Shown: piece after piece, positions 33,806 through 41,921 of the stretch
Layout of the letters: each line of letters opens with the position of its first letter
How positions within the stretch are numbered: the stretch's first letter is position 1
NCBI RefSeq assembly: GCF_026719705.1
Contig: NZ_JAPPRR010000001.1
Span: forward strand, 1,279,255 to 1,343,254
Source of the DNA: Pseudokordiimonas caeni
Lineage (GTDB): Bacteria > Pseudomonadota > Alphaproteobacteria > Sphingomonadales > Kordiimonadaceae
Length of the DNA stretch: 64,000 nt
Direction: 5' to 3'
Notes under the pieces: model-generated
Told to the model about the DNA's origin: nothing
The model's database searches: none
The model's input: only the letters and a program-made list of their open reading frames with translations
Translations under genes and position numbers: made by a program

Positions 33806-34210
33806 ATGGCGCTGAAATTGTCGCTGCGTCCTGAGGAAAAGCTGGTCATCAATGGCGCCGTCATCGCCAACGGTGACCGCCGCGCCAACCTCATCGTCCA
33901 TAACAAGGCGTCGATCCTGCGTGAAAAGGACATCATGCAGCAGGAAGAGGCAAACACGCCCGCCCGCCGCATCTATTTCCCGATCATGCTGATGTATATG
34001 GATCCCGCCAGCTCGACCCAATATTATGACGAGTTCGTCCTCAGGATGACCGAATTCATGGGAGCGGTTTCGACCCCCGAGGTGCTCGATATGTGCGTCG
34101 AAGTTAGTAAAGCGGTAATGGATCGCAACTATTATAAGGCGCTCGTACAATGCAAAAAACTGCTGAAATTCGAAGCAGAACGGCTGAATCTAAGCTATAG
34201 TGACGAGTAG
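33806..34210 (+). CDS. flbT: Flagellin translation regulator FlbT
   Basis: FlbT represses flagellin translation by acting on the flagellin mRNA leader until hook assembly is done. The 134-residue protein shows the family sequence LSLRPEEKLVINGAVI, KASILREKDIM and RIYFPIMLMYMDP. Ribosome site GGGAGGAATATA. flaF follows after 18 bases, the standard pair, and the tandem flagellins come next. Confidence 0.96.
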   Translation: MALKLSLRPEEKLVINGAVIANGDRRANLIVHNKASILREKDIMQQEEANTPARRIYFPIMLMYMDPASSTQYYDEFVLRMTEFMGAVSTPEVLDMCVEVSKAVMDRNYYKALVQCKKLLKFEAERLNLSYSDE

Positions 34211-34228
34211 AAGGAACCCTAAGGCCAG

Positions 34229-34639
34229 ATGTCATACCAGGCTTACCAGAAAACCCAGGCATCCGCCGAGAAGCCCAGCCAGACAGAATACCGCCTGTTT
34301 GCCGAGGTGACCCGGTCCCTTATGGATGTCAGGGAGCTGACGCCACCAGACACCAAGCTCGCGGCGGCCCTCGATTGGAACCGCCGTCTGTGGTCCGTTC
34401 TCGCCACCGATTGCGGCGCCGAAGGCAACCAGTTGCCGCAGCAACTGCGCGCCGCGATCATCTCCCTTTCCATCTGGGTTTCCAAACACTCGTCGCTCGT
34501 CATGCGCGGCCGTGAAAAAGTCGACGATCTGATCAATATCAATCGCACGATCATGGAAGGCCTGGCAGCCCAGGCGGCCCATGCCCCGACGCCTGCGACT
34601 CCCCCCGCACAACCGACGCCGACATCTCACAACGTTTGA
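34229..34639 (+). CDS. flaF: Flagellin secretion/translation activator FlaF
   Basis: FlaF works with FlbT, promoting flagellin synthesis and secretion. The 136-residue protein carries the family pattern YQAYQKTQ at the start, AALDWNRRLWSVLATDC near residue 50 and LPQQLRAAIISLSIWVSKHS. It ends in a Pro/Thr-rich tail of about 25 residues that the family does not require. It is cotranscribed with flbT; 300 bases of regulatory DNA separate it from flagellin 2. Confidence 0.95.
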   Translation: MSYQAYQKTQASAEKPSQTEYRLFAEVTRSLMDVRELTPPDTKLAAALDWNRRLWSVLATDCGAEGNQLPQQLRAAIISLSIWVSKHSSLVMRGREKVDDLININRTIMEGLAAQAAHAPTPATPPAQPTPTSHNV

Positions 34640-34703
34640 GGCTTCTCCGGGCCGGCATTAGCCTATCCCGGCAAAATATTCCGCATTTTAATCAAAGTTG
34701 ATC

Positions 34704-34736
34704 GGCATTTTCTGCCCAATAGGCATTTTCTGCCCA
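34704..34736 (+). repeat. Tandem 15-bp repeats (GGCA-N5-TGCC) upstream of flagellin 2
   Basis: GGCATTTTCTGCCCA occurs twice (34704-34718 and 34722-34736), an 18-base period. Each copy contains the partly palindromic GGCA-N5-TGCC element. They lie 105-135 bases before the sigma-54 promoter, the normal range for an activator binding site. Confidence 0.65.
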
Positions 34737-34839
34737 TATTTTTGTTAACATTTTCACCGCCGGCGCGCCCTTCCAACAGCTCGTTATCTCCAATCTGACT
34801 GCCGGTTTGATGCCGCGCGAAAATGGTTAACAAACGCTC

Positions 34840-34855
34840 TGGCACGCGGATTGCT
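34840..34855 (+). promoter_or_regulatory. Sigma-54 promoter of flagellin 2
   Basis: TGGCACGCGGATTGCT is a full consensus -24/-12 promoter, 85 bases before the flagellin ATG. Confidence 0.92.
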
Positions 34856-34883
34856 TAGGGTTATTCGAGCGCAGAAGTGCTCA

Positions 34884-34900
34884 GTGAGCAAAATGCTCAC
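34884..34900 (+). promoter_or_regulatory. 5' UTR hairpin of flagellin 2
   Basis: GTGAGC-AAAAT-GCTCAC forms a perfect 6-bp stem with an A-rich loop, between the transcription start and the ribosome site AATGGAGA. Similar hairpins occur in the two following flagellin leaders. Confidence 0.6.
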
Positions 34901-34939
34901 AGGTAAAAACCGAACTTATCTCAGAATGGAGATTGTAAA

Positions 34940-35767
34940 ATGGCGTTTTCCGTCAATACCAATGCGGGCGCATTCGCCGCCCTGCAAAACCTCAATGTCA
35001 CCACCAAAAAGCTGAACACCACGCAGACCCAGATCAACACGGGCCTGAAGGTCGGCTCTTCCAAAGACAATGCTGCTATCTTCGCTATCGCGCAGAAACT
35101 GCGTGGTAACGTGGCTGGCCTCAATGCCGTTAAGGGCTCGCTCGACCGCGCTCTCTCGACCCTTGACGTTGCCATATCGGCTGGTGAAGCCGTGTCTGAC
35201 CTTCTCATCGAGATGAAAGAGAAGGCCGTGGCCGCCAAGGACCCGGGCCTCGACAGCTCCAGCCGGACGTCGCTCAATGACGACTTCGCCCAGCTGCGCG
35301 ATCAGATCACCTCGATCGTCAACAACGCCACCTTCAACGGCACCAACGCCGTGAAAGCCGGCGGTGACGCAATTGTTGCTATCACCGATGAAACCGGTAC
35401 CTCGGACAACCAGATCACCGTTGCAGCACAGGATCTGTCGCTGCAGGGCCTCGGTCTGGATTCGGATACGGTCATCAGTGGCACGACCGAAGCCAGCTCG
35501 GCCGTGGATCTGATTGAATCGGCTATTGATACCGTCAACACTTCCCTGTCGACCCTCGGTGCAGGCTCGAAGCGTCTGGAACTCCAGAAAGACTTCACGA
35601 CCAAACTTTCGGACGCCATCGAGGTCGGTATCGGCAACCTTGTGGACGCGGATCTCGCCAAAACAAGTGCCCAGTTGCAGTCGTTGCAGGTCAAGCAGCA
35701 GCTCGGGCTGCAGGCATTGTCGATTGCCAACCAGGCTCCGTCGACCGTGCTGGGTCTCTTCCAGTAA
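34940..35767 (+). CDS. Flagellin 2
   Basis: Filament subunit of 275 residues, first of three in tandem. The N-terminal domain has NTNAGAFAALQNLN and TGLKVGSSKDNAA. The variable centre has DETGTSDNQITVAAQD. The C-terminal domain has GIGNLVDADLAKTSAQLQSLQ and ends LGLFQ. It is most similar to flagellin 4 two genes downstream, with about 200 bases of the coding sequence nearly identical. The Ser/Thr-rich centre is the likely glycosylated face. Confidence 0.97.
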   Translation: MAFSVNTNAGAFAALQNLNVTTKKLNTTQTQINTGLKVGSSKDNAAIFAIAQKLRGNVAGLNAVKGSLDRALSTLDVAISAGEAVSDLLIEMKEKAVAAKDPGLDSSSRTSLNDDFAQLRDQITSIVNNATFNGTNAVKAGGDAIVAITDETGTSDNQITVAAQDLSLQGLGLDSDTVISGTTEASSAVDLIESAIDTVNTSLSTLGAGSKRLELQKDFTTKLSDAIEVGIGNLVDADLAKTSAQLQSLQVKQQLGLQALSIANQAPSTVLGLFQ

Positions 35768-35795
35768 GCGACTTCTCACCTGCAACAAGTTTCCA

Positions 35796-35820
35796 AAGGG
35801 GCCCTTCGAGGCCCCTTTTC
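35796..35820 (+). terminator. Intrinsic terminator of flagellin 2
   Basis: AAGGGGCC-CTTCGA-GGCCCCTT forms an 8-bp perfect stem followed by TTC, 29 bases after the stop codon. Confidence 0.8.
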
Positions 35821-35847
35821 GTTTGCCCCATGAAGCTCTCAAATCAC

Positions 35848-35882
35848 GGCAACTTTCGCCCCGTCGACAGGCAATTCCTGCC
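35848..35882 (+). promoter_or_regulatory. GGCA-N5-YGCC pair upstream of flagellin 3
   Basis: GGCAACTTTCGCC (35848-35860) and GGCAATTCCTGCC (35870-35882) lie two helical turns apart (22 bases), 63-97 bases before the sigma-54 promoter. Confidence 0.55.
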
Positions 35883-35944
35883 GCGCCCCGGCGCCTGAAT
35901 CCGAACACAATCCAAATATATCAATATTATCAATTGATTAGCAC

Positions 35945-35960
35945 TGGCACGCCCATTGCT
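35945..35960 (+). promoter_or_regulatory. Sigma-54 promoter of flagellin 3
   Basis: TGGCACGCCCATTGCT is a full -24/-12 consensus, 56 bases before the flagellin 3 ATG. Confidence 0.92.
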
Positions 35961-35973
35961 GACTGTCTCCTTC

Positions 35974-35986
35974 GAGCAAAAGGCTC
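35974..35986 (+). promoter_or_regulatory. 5' UTR hairpin of flagellin 3
   Basis: GAGC-AAAAG-GCTC is a short stem with an A-rich loop, placed like the leader hairpins of flagellins 2 and 4. Confidence 0.5.
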
Positions 35987-36015
35987 TTATCAGCTTTCCA
36001 GAATGGAGAACGGCC

Positions 36016-36855
36016 ATGACTTTCTCAGTCAACACGAATGAAGGTGCCCTGAAGGCGCTGCAGAACCTGAACAAGACGAACATGAAGCTTCAAACGGTGC
36101 AAACACAGATCAACACCGGCCTCAAGGTGGCTTCGACCAAGGACAATGCCGCAACGTGGGCAATCGCCCAGATCCTGCGCGCAGATGTCTCGGGTCTCAA
36201 TGCCGCACGAGGATCGATCGATCGCGCCCTTTCCACGCTTGATGTTGCCGTTTCGGCGGGCGAAGCAGTGTCGGACCTGCTGATTGAAATGAAAGAGAAA
36301 GCGGTCGCGGCCAAAGACCCCGGCATTGACAGTGCCAGCCGTACGGCACTGAACAATGATTTCGTCCAACTGCGCGATCAAATCCAGGCGATCGTGCGGA
36401 CGGCCGAATTCAACGGCATCAATGCGGTCGGGGGGCCGTCTCCAGCTGCCATCACAGCCATCACGGACTCGACTGGCTCTTCTGACAATCAGATCACCGT
36501 CGCCGCCCAGGACATGTCCCTTGGCGGCACGATCGTTACCGTAGCATCCGATGCCACCATGACCTCGGCAGCGGAAGCATCATCCACGTTGAACCTGATC
36601 GAGGCTTCCCTCGATAACGTCAACGCGGCCCTGTCGCGCCTCGGTGCCGGCGCCAAGCGTCTCGAACTCCAGAAGGCCTTTACGGCCAAACTGTCGGACG
36701 CGCTTGAAGTCGGCATCGGCAACCTGGTGGATGCCGACATGGCAAAAGCCAGTGCAACGCTACAGGCGGTACAGGTCAAACAGCAGCTTGGTCTTCAGGC
36801 ATTGTCCATTGCCAACCAGGCGCCGGGCTCGATCATTTCGTTGTTCCAAGGCTAA
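36016..36855 (+). CDS. Flagellin 3
   Basis: Filament subunit of 279 residues, the middle gene of the tandem three. It has the usual ends (TFSVNTNEGALKALQNLN; GIGNLVDADMAKASATLQ; final ISLFQG) but diverges from its neighbours in both DNA and protein. For instance it has TWAIAQILRADV where the others have FSIAQKLRGNV or FAIAQKLRGNV. The ATG chosen follows AATGGAGA. It may be a minor or region-specific filament protein. Confidence 0.96.
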   Translation: MTFSVNTNEGALKALQNLNKTNMKLQTVQTQINTGLKVASTKDNAATWAIAQILRADVSGLNAARGSIDRALSTLDVAVSAGEAVSDLLIEMKEKAVAAKDPGIDSASRTALNNDFVQLRDQIQAIVRTAEFNGINAVGGPSPAAITAITDSTGSSDNQITVAAQDMSLGGTIVTVASDATMTSAAEASSTLNLIEASLDNVNAALSRLGAGAKRLELQKAFTAKLSDALEVGIGNLVDADMAKASATLQAVQVKQQLGLQALSIANQAPGSIISLFQG

Positions 36856-36862
36856 AACGCCT

Positions 36863-36888
36863 GCCGGTCGGGCCGAGGCCCGACCGGC
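36863..36888 (+). terminator. Perfect 12-bp hairpin after flagellin 3
   Basis: GCCGGTCGGGCC and its exact complement are separated by two bases, starting 8 bases after the stop. There is no T tract, so it may act as an mRNA 3'-end stabiliser or a weak terminator. Confidence 0.55.
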
Positions 36889-36935
36889 ACAAATTGCCGA
36901 TTGATGGGCATTTATGTCCTCAAATTCAGAAAGTC

Positions 36936-36948
36936 GGCAATTTTTGCC
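36936..36948 (+). promoter_or_regulatory. GGCA-N5-TGCC element upstream of flagellin 4
   Basis: GGCAATTTTTGCC lies 91-103 bases before the flagellin 4 promoter and extends to a 15/17 match with the repeats upstream of flagellin 2. A poorer copy (GGCATTTATGTCC) is at 36907-36919. Confidence 0.55.
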
Positions 36949-37038
36949 CATAGAAATGCCTTCCGAAGTAGTCGCGGTATTTCCACTTTTATCCATTGAA
37001 AACACCGGCTTAGGGCTTCCTTTGCCGGCGTATCCATT

Positions 37039-37054
37039 TGGCATATGACTTGCT
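37039..37054 (+). promoter_or_regulatory. Sigma-54 promoter of flagellin 4
   Basis: TGGCATATGACTTGCT matches the -24/-12 consensus apart from CAT for CAC, 71 bases before the ATG. Confidence 0.85.
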
Positions 37055-37065
37055 TATATCTCAGC

Positions 37066-37095
37066 GGGATAAAATATCCCTGGGCAAGAAAGCCC
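37066..37095 (+). promoter_or_regulatory. Double hairpin in the flagellin 4 leader
   Basis: GGGATA-AAA-TATCCC (37066-37080) is directly followed by GGGC-AAGAAA-GCCC (37082-37095). Both have A-rich loops and lie just upstream of the ribosome site. Confidence 0.6.
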
Positions 37096-37124
37096 AACAA
37101 CAACTCCAAAATGGAGAAAGCAAA

Positions 37125-37952
37125 ATGGCTTTTTCGGTAAACACCAATGGCGGCGCCTTCCTGGCTCTGCAAAACCTCAATAAGACTTCGTCGAGCCTTG
37201 AGACGACCCAGGGCCGCATCAACACCGGCCTCAAAGTAGGCTCTTCCAAAGACAATGCTGCCATCTTCTCTATCGCGCAGAAACTGCGTGGTAACGTGGC
37301 TGGCCTCAATGCCGTTAAGGGCTCGCTCGACCGCGCCCTTTCGACCCTTGACGTTGCCATCTCGGCTGGTGAAGCCGTGTCTGACCTTCTCATCGAGATG
37401 AAAGAGAAGGCCGTGGCCGCCAAGGACCCGGGTCTCGACGCTGACAGCCGGACGTCGCTCAACGACGACTTCGCCCAGCTCCGCGACCAGATCACCTCGA
37501 TCGTCAACAACGCCGAGTTCAACGGCACCAACGCCGTGAAATCGGGTGGTGACAGCATCTCGGCGATCACCGACGAAACCGGTACCTCGGACAACCAGAT
37601 CACCGTTGCCGCACAAGACCTGTCGCTGACCGGCCTTGGTCTGGCTTCCGACACCTCGATCAGTGCTGCCGCTGATGCAAGCTCGGCAGTAGACCTGATT
37701 GAATCGGCCATCGACACCGTGAACACCGCCCTGTCGACCCTCGGTGCGGGTTCGAAGCGTCTGGAACTCCAGAAAGACTTCACGACCAAACTGTCGGATG
37801 CGATCGAAGTCGGTATCGGTAACCTGGTGGATGCGGATCTCGCCAAAGAGTCGGCGAACTTGCAGGCCCTGCAGGTCAAGCAGCAGCTTGGTCTCCAGGC
37901 ACTGTCGATCGCCAACCAGGCTCCGTCGACCGTACTGGGCCTCTTCCAGTAA
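37125..37952 (+). CDS. Flagellin 4
   Basis: Filament subunit of 275 residues, last of the tandem three. The ATG is set by alignment with the other flagellins (AFSVNTNGGAF) and the AATGGAGA ribosome site. The N-terminal half is nearly the same as flagellin 2 at DNA level, including silent positions, which points to recent recombination. The variable centre differs modestly (SADASSAVDL region). The C-terminus ends LGLFQ. Confidence 0.97.
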   Translation: MAFSVNTNGGAFLALQNLNKTSSSLETTQGRINTGLKVGSSKDNAAIFSIAQKLRGNVAGLNAVKGSLDRALSTLDVAISAGEAVSDLLIEMKEKAVAAKDPGLDADSRTSLNDDFAQLRDQITSIVNNAEFNGTNAVKSGGDSISAITDETGTSDNQITVAAQDLSLTGLGLASDTSISAAADASSAVDLIESAIDTVNTALSTLGAGSKRLELQKDFTTKLSDAIEVGIGNLVDADLAKESANLQALQVKQQLGLQALSIANQAPSTVLGLFQ

Positions 37953-37961
37953 CAGGAACTC

Positions 37962-37987
37962 GGGCGAGCCGGTACGCCGGCTCGCCC
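37962..37987 (+). terminator. Hairpin after flagellin 4
   Basis: GGGCGAGCCGG-TACG-CCGGCTCGCCC is an 11-bp perfect stem starting 9 bases after the stop. No T run follows, so read-through into flaG is possible. Confidence 0.6.
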
Positions 37988-38007
37988 CCTTCCTGGAGGC
38001 ACAGATA

Positions 38008-38049
38008 ATGGTTAAACGGAGAGGAGATCGATTGAGCGGTTGGAGCTAA
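38008..38049 (+). CDS. Possible 13-residue leader peptide before flaG
   Basis: An ATG 8 bases behind a perfect GGAGG opens a 13-codon frame that includes four arginine codons and stops 3 bases before the flaG ATG. The flaG ribosome site lies inside its last codons, so its translation could open or couple flaG. It may equally be a chance frame. Confidence 0.3.
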   Translation: MVKRRGDRLSGWS

Positions 38050-38052
38050 ACG

Positions 38053-38481
38053 ATGACAACAATTGACAGCATCGTTGGCGGTAACCAAGGTCAGACCCTG
38101 CGAACCGCCGACAAAAAGGCAGGAGGATCTGAGGGCACCGAACGATTCGCCCCGCCCGTAAACTCGGGCGAGACGGACAGTGCAGTTTCCCAGTTCGTTC
38201 AGCGACTTGATACAAAGGAAGCCGAAAGCGCCGAAGAGGCTGAAAAGAAGGATCCCCTTCAGAAAGCCAGCAAAACGCTCGAAAGCTTCATTCCGGATGA
38301 GGAGTTCATTCCGAACACCCGCCTCCGGATCAACCGTGACGACACGACCGGTCTGTTTGTTTACCAGAGCGTAGACAATGATTCCGGTGAAGTGCGCCGG
38401 CAGTTTCCGGCAGAAGATATCCTTAAGTTCCTTTCCTACTATCGGGAACTTGAAGGACTGGCTGTCGACGATAAAGCCTGA
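38053..38481 (+). CDS. flaG: FlaG-family flagellar protein
   Basis: The 142-residue product has a disordered, charged N-terminal half and a C-terminal FlaG domain (about 90-142). That domain has LRINRDDTTGLFVYQSVDNDSGEVRRQFP then EDILKFLSYYRELEG, the classic pattern of a strand pair followed by a closing helix. FlaG proteins influence filament length. It follows the flagellin block with only hairpins between. Confidence 0.85.
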   Translation: MTTIDSIVGGNQGQTLRTADKKAGGSEGTERFAPPVNSGETDSAVSQFVQRLDTKEAESAEEAEKKDPLQKASKTLESFIPDEEFIPNTRLRINRDDTTGLFVYQSVDNDSGEVRRQFPAEDILKFLSYYRELEGLAVDDKA

Positions 38482-38526
38482 TTGCATTGCCGACTTTCCG
38501 GCAAGCCGTATTTCGGCGATGCAATC
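38480..38526 (+). other. Predicted three-way RNA junction after flaG
   Basis: GATTGCAT (38480-38487) pairs with ATGCAATC (38519-38526). Inside are two hairpins, TGCCG/CGGCA (38488-38503) and GCCG/CGGC (38505-38517). The structure begins at the flaG stop codon. Function unknown. Confidence 0.4.
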
Positions 38527-38554
38527 GAGCCTGATGTTCCGATTATCCTGGCCA

Positions 38555-38585
38555 CCCGGACCTGATGGGGTGCTGCCGGGTTTTT
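38555..38585 (+). terminator. Intrinsic terminator of the flagellin-flaG block
   Basis: CCCGG (38555-38559) pairs with CCGGG (38576-38580), followed by TTTTT. Confidence 0.65.
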
Positions 38586-38693
38586 GCGTTATTGGCCTTT
38601 TACCTATTCATATTTGACGGCTTGAATTCGTGCCTGCTGCAGCCTAATCCTTGTAGATAGGAAGGTACCCTAACAACAGGACGGACAAGACGC

Positions 38694-39545
<852 letters not shown>

Positions 39546-39554
39546 CGAACGCCG

Positions 39555-40730
39555 ATGTTCATCGATTTCTTCTATGCGCTGAGGGACGCCCGCCTGCCGG
39601 TCAGCATCAAGGAGTATCTGACCCTCCTTGAAGCGCTGAAAGCCGGCTGCGCGAGCTACAAGGTGGATGACTTCTACTATCTCTCGCGCGCCGCCTTCAT
39701 CAAGGACGAGAAGAATCTGGACAAGTTCGATCGTGTCTTCGCCAAGGTCTTCGAAGGCATCGAATTCATCGCCGATGACCCGTCCGCCGACATCCCCGAG
39801 GAATGGCTTCGTAAAATGGCGGAGCTGTACCTGACGCCCGAGGAAATGGCAGAGATCGAAGCCCTTGGTGACTGGGACGAGATCATGGAGACGCTGAAAA
39901 AGCGGCTGGAGGAACAGAAGGAACGCCACGAAGGCGGCAACAAATGGATCGGCACGGGCGGGAAAAGCCCCTTCGGCGCCTATGGCTACAATCCGGCCGG
40001 TGTGCGGATCGGCCAGAAGGAAGGCCGCCACGGCCGCGCCATAAAGGTATGGGACAAGCGCGAATACCGGAACCTTGATGACAGCGTGGAGCTTGGCACC
40101 CGCAACATCAAGGTAGCCCTCAGGAAACTGCGCCAGTTCGCCCGCACGGGCGAGCCCGAAGTACTGGATATCGACAACACGATCCGCGCCACCGCCCATA
40201 AGGGTTATCTGGACCTGAAGATGATCCCCGAGCGGCACAATGCCGTCAAGGTCCTGATATTCTTCGATATCGGCGGCTCAATGGACAGCCACATCCGGGT
40301 CTGCGAGGAGCTATTCTCGGCCGCCCGCACCGAATTCAAGCATCTGGAATTCTTCTATTTCCACAATTGCCTCTACGAGCGTGTGTGGAAAGACAACCGC
40401 CGCCGCCACAACGAATATCTCTCGACCATGGACGTGCTGCATACCTACCCTCACGATTACAAGGTGATCTTCGTGGGCGATGCCTCGATGAGCCCCTATG
40501 AAATCCTCTACCCCGGCGGATCGGTGGAGCACTGGAACGAGGAATCGGGCGAGGTCTGGATGCGGCGGCTGCTGGACGTTTATTCCAAAGCCATCTGGCT
40601 CAATCCCATCCCGGAAACGCACTGGGGTTACAGTCAGTCGACCGAAATCATGAAAAACCTGATGGAAGGCCGCATGTTCCCTCTGACCATCGCCGGTATC
40701 GATGGCGCTATCAAGGAACTGAAGCGCTAG
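39555..40730 (+). CDS. Von Willebrand factor A domain protein (CoxE-like)
   Basis: A 391-residue soluble protein. The N-terminal half is helical and charged. The C-terminal half is a VWA domain with the metal site as DIGGSM (glycine replaces the usual first serine of DxSxS), then FVGDASMSPYEI. It pairs with the MoxR ATPase just upstream. The pair is widespread in proteobacteria and is probably a maturation system. Confidence 0.87.
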   Translation: MFIDFFYALRDARLPVSIKEYLTLLEALKAGCASYKVDDFYYLSRAAFIKDEKNLDKFDRVFAKVFEGIEFIADDPSADIPEEWLRKMAELYLTPEEMAEIEALGDWDEIMETLKKRLEEQKERHEGGNKWIGTGGKSPFGAYGYNPAGVRIGQKEGRHGRAIKVWDKREYRNLDDSVELGTRNIKVALRKLRQFARTGEPEVLDIDNTIRATAHKGYLDLKMIPERHNAVKVLIFFDIGGSMDSHIRVCEELFSAARTEFKHLEFFYFHNCLYERVWKDNRRRHNEYLSTMDVLHTYPHDYKVIFVGDASMSPYEILYPGGSVEHWNEESGEVWMRRLLDVYSKAIWLNPIPETHWGYSQSTEIMKNLMEGRMFPLTIAGIDGAIKELKR

Positions 40731-40732
40731 GG

Positions 40733-41917
40733 TTAGGCCCCGACCTTCATCCCTTCGGCAATCTTCAGGATTTCCTGCAAGCGGTTCTGCCAGCTGTTTT
40801 CGGCTTCGGTCTTCGCACGGCCTGCCGCAGCAATGGCATGCATCTTCTCAGGGCTCGCCAGCAATTCTTCCGCCTTCACCGCAACAGTATTCGTCGGCAC
40901 CCATTCAAAAAGTGCGATATCGCTGCCATCCGTAAAGTGTGCCTGATACCAGCTTGATACGTCGGACAACACCGCGGCACCCGCCATCTGGGCCGCGAAC
41001 ACACGCTCGTGGGCGCCCGCCACGAAGTTGGTGTTGGTGTTCAGCACAATGCGGGTGCGCTTCAGGTTTTCAAGGGTTTCCTCAAACGTTCCCTCCCCGC
41101 CATAGGTGAAGCTTTTGAAACGGTAGAGATGCTTTTCCCATCCCTTGCCATAAAGATGCACCGGTGCCCCGGCCTTGGCGAGGGCGACAAGCGCCTCCCA
41201 GCGTCGTGTCGAATGAACTTGTGCCGACAGAAGGAAGGAAAAGGTCAGGAGCTTGTTGTAAACTTGGCGATCCACATCCCCATAGATCGAAATCATCGCC
41301 GCCTCGAGCGCACCTTCGACCGGCATCATATTATGCGCCATGGCGATATCGAAAGTGGCGTCCAGCAGCTTTCCGACCGGCGTGCCATTGTGCTGCGCCC
41401 AGCGCTTCGCCTTGTGATCGTGCCATGTACCGGTGAACAGCATAGGGATATCGCGGCGCGCCATGAATTCATCGGCACTTGCGTCAACCGGCGGTGGGGT
41501 CTTCACGTTGCCGCCGGGCGGGATCAGCGCCAATGCACCCGCCTTGCCAGGCATCATCATCTCAACCCACCTGACGTGACTGCCATCCAGGAAAGTCAGG
41601 ATCTGATCCTTGGTTGCCGCCGCAACGCGCGGCTGCTGGGCCGCCGGATGATCGACAAACATCACACAGTGGGGGCAACCAGCCACCTCAGCCATCGACT
41701 TGCCCTCAAACCGCAGATCACCCCCGATGTTCTGGGTCAGAATCAACGCATTGTCACCGCCGAGCAGGCCCCAGAAACCCGCTTTCACGCCCTCGTCCGT
41801 CAGATCGAGCACCACCGGCTTATAGCCCAGCGCCGATGCTGCTTCCGCCGCCTGGTCGATATGCAGCCGCAGCGATCCATACTGGGATTGGCCCTTTAGG
41901 AAGATGATCTGTTTCAT
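40733..41917 (-). CDS. Putative GT-B glycosyltransferase (CgeB-like)
   Basis: A 394-residue soluble protein. The C-terminal half resembles the glycosyltransferase group-1-like CgeB domain: GAPVHLYGKGW, TRIVLNTNTNFVAGAHERVF with the conserved Glu, then MAGAAVLSD. The N-terminal half has an alternating beta/alpha pattern (VVLDLTD, CVMFVDHPA). It is last in a three-gene minus-strand run with two nucleotidyltransferases, so its donor may be the product they activate. Confidence 0.68.
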   Translation of the reverse strand: MKQIIFLKGQSQYGSLRLHIDQAAEAASALGYKPVVLDLTDEGVKAGFWGLLGGDNALILTQNIGGDLRFEGKSMAEVAGCPHCVMFVDHPAAQQPRVAAATKDQILTFLDGSHVRWVEMMMPGKAGALALIPPGGNVKTPPPVDASADEFMARRDIPMLFTGTWHDHKAKRWAQHNGTPVGKLLDATFDIAMAHNMMPVEGALEAAMISIYGDVDRQVYNKLLTFSFLLSAQVHSTRRWEALVALAKAGAPVHLYGKGWEKHLYRFKSFTYGGEGTFEETLENLKRTRIVLNTNTNFVAGAHERVFAAQMAGAAVLSDVSSWYQAHFTDGSDIALFEWVPTNTVAVKAEELLASPEKMHAIAAAGRAKTEAENSWQNRLQEILKIAEGMKVGA

Positions 41918-41921
41918 GGAC

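Noticed and set aside
33635-34150. N-terminal extension of the FlmG-like protein to 34150
   Set aside because: The extra residues lie opposite flbT and its promoter region, lack a ribosome site and resemble no TPR or transferase sequence; the ATG at 33634 has GGAG upstream.
34704-34736. Short CRISPR-like or mobile-element repeat
   Set aside because: Only two 15-bp copies with a 3-base gap, located upstream of a sigma-54 promoter and matching a pattern at other flagellar promoters; a regulatory site is the better reading.
36863-36888. Strong classical terminator after flagellin 3
   Set aside because: The stem is perfect but no T tract follows, so it is listed only as a hairpin with moderate confidence.
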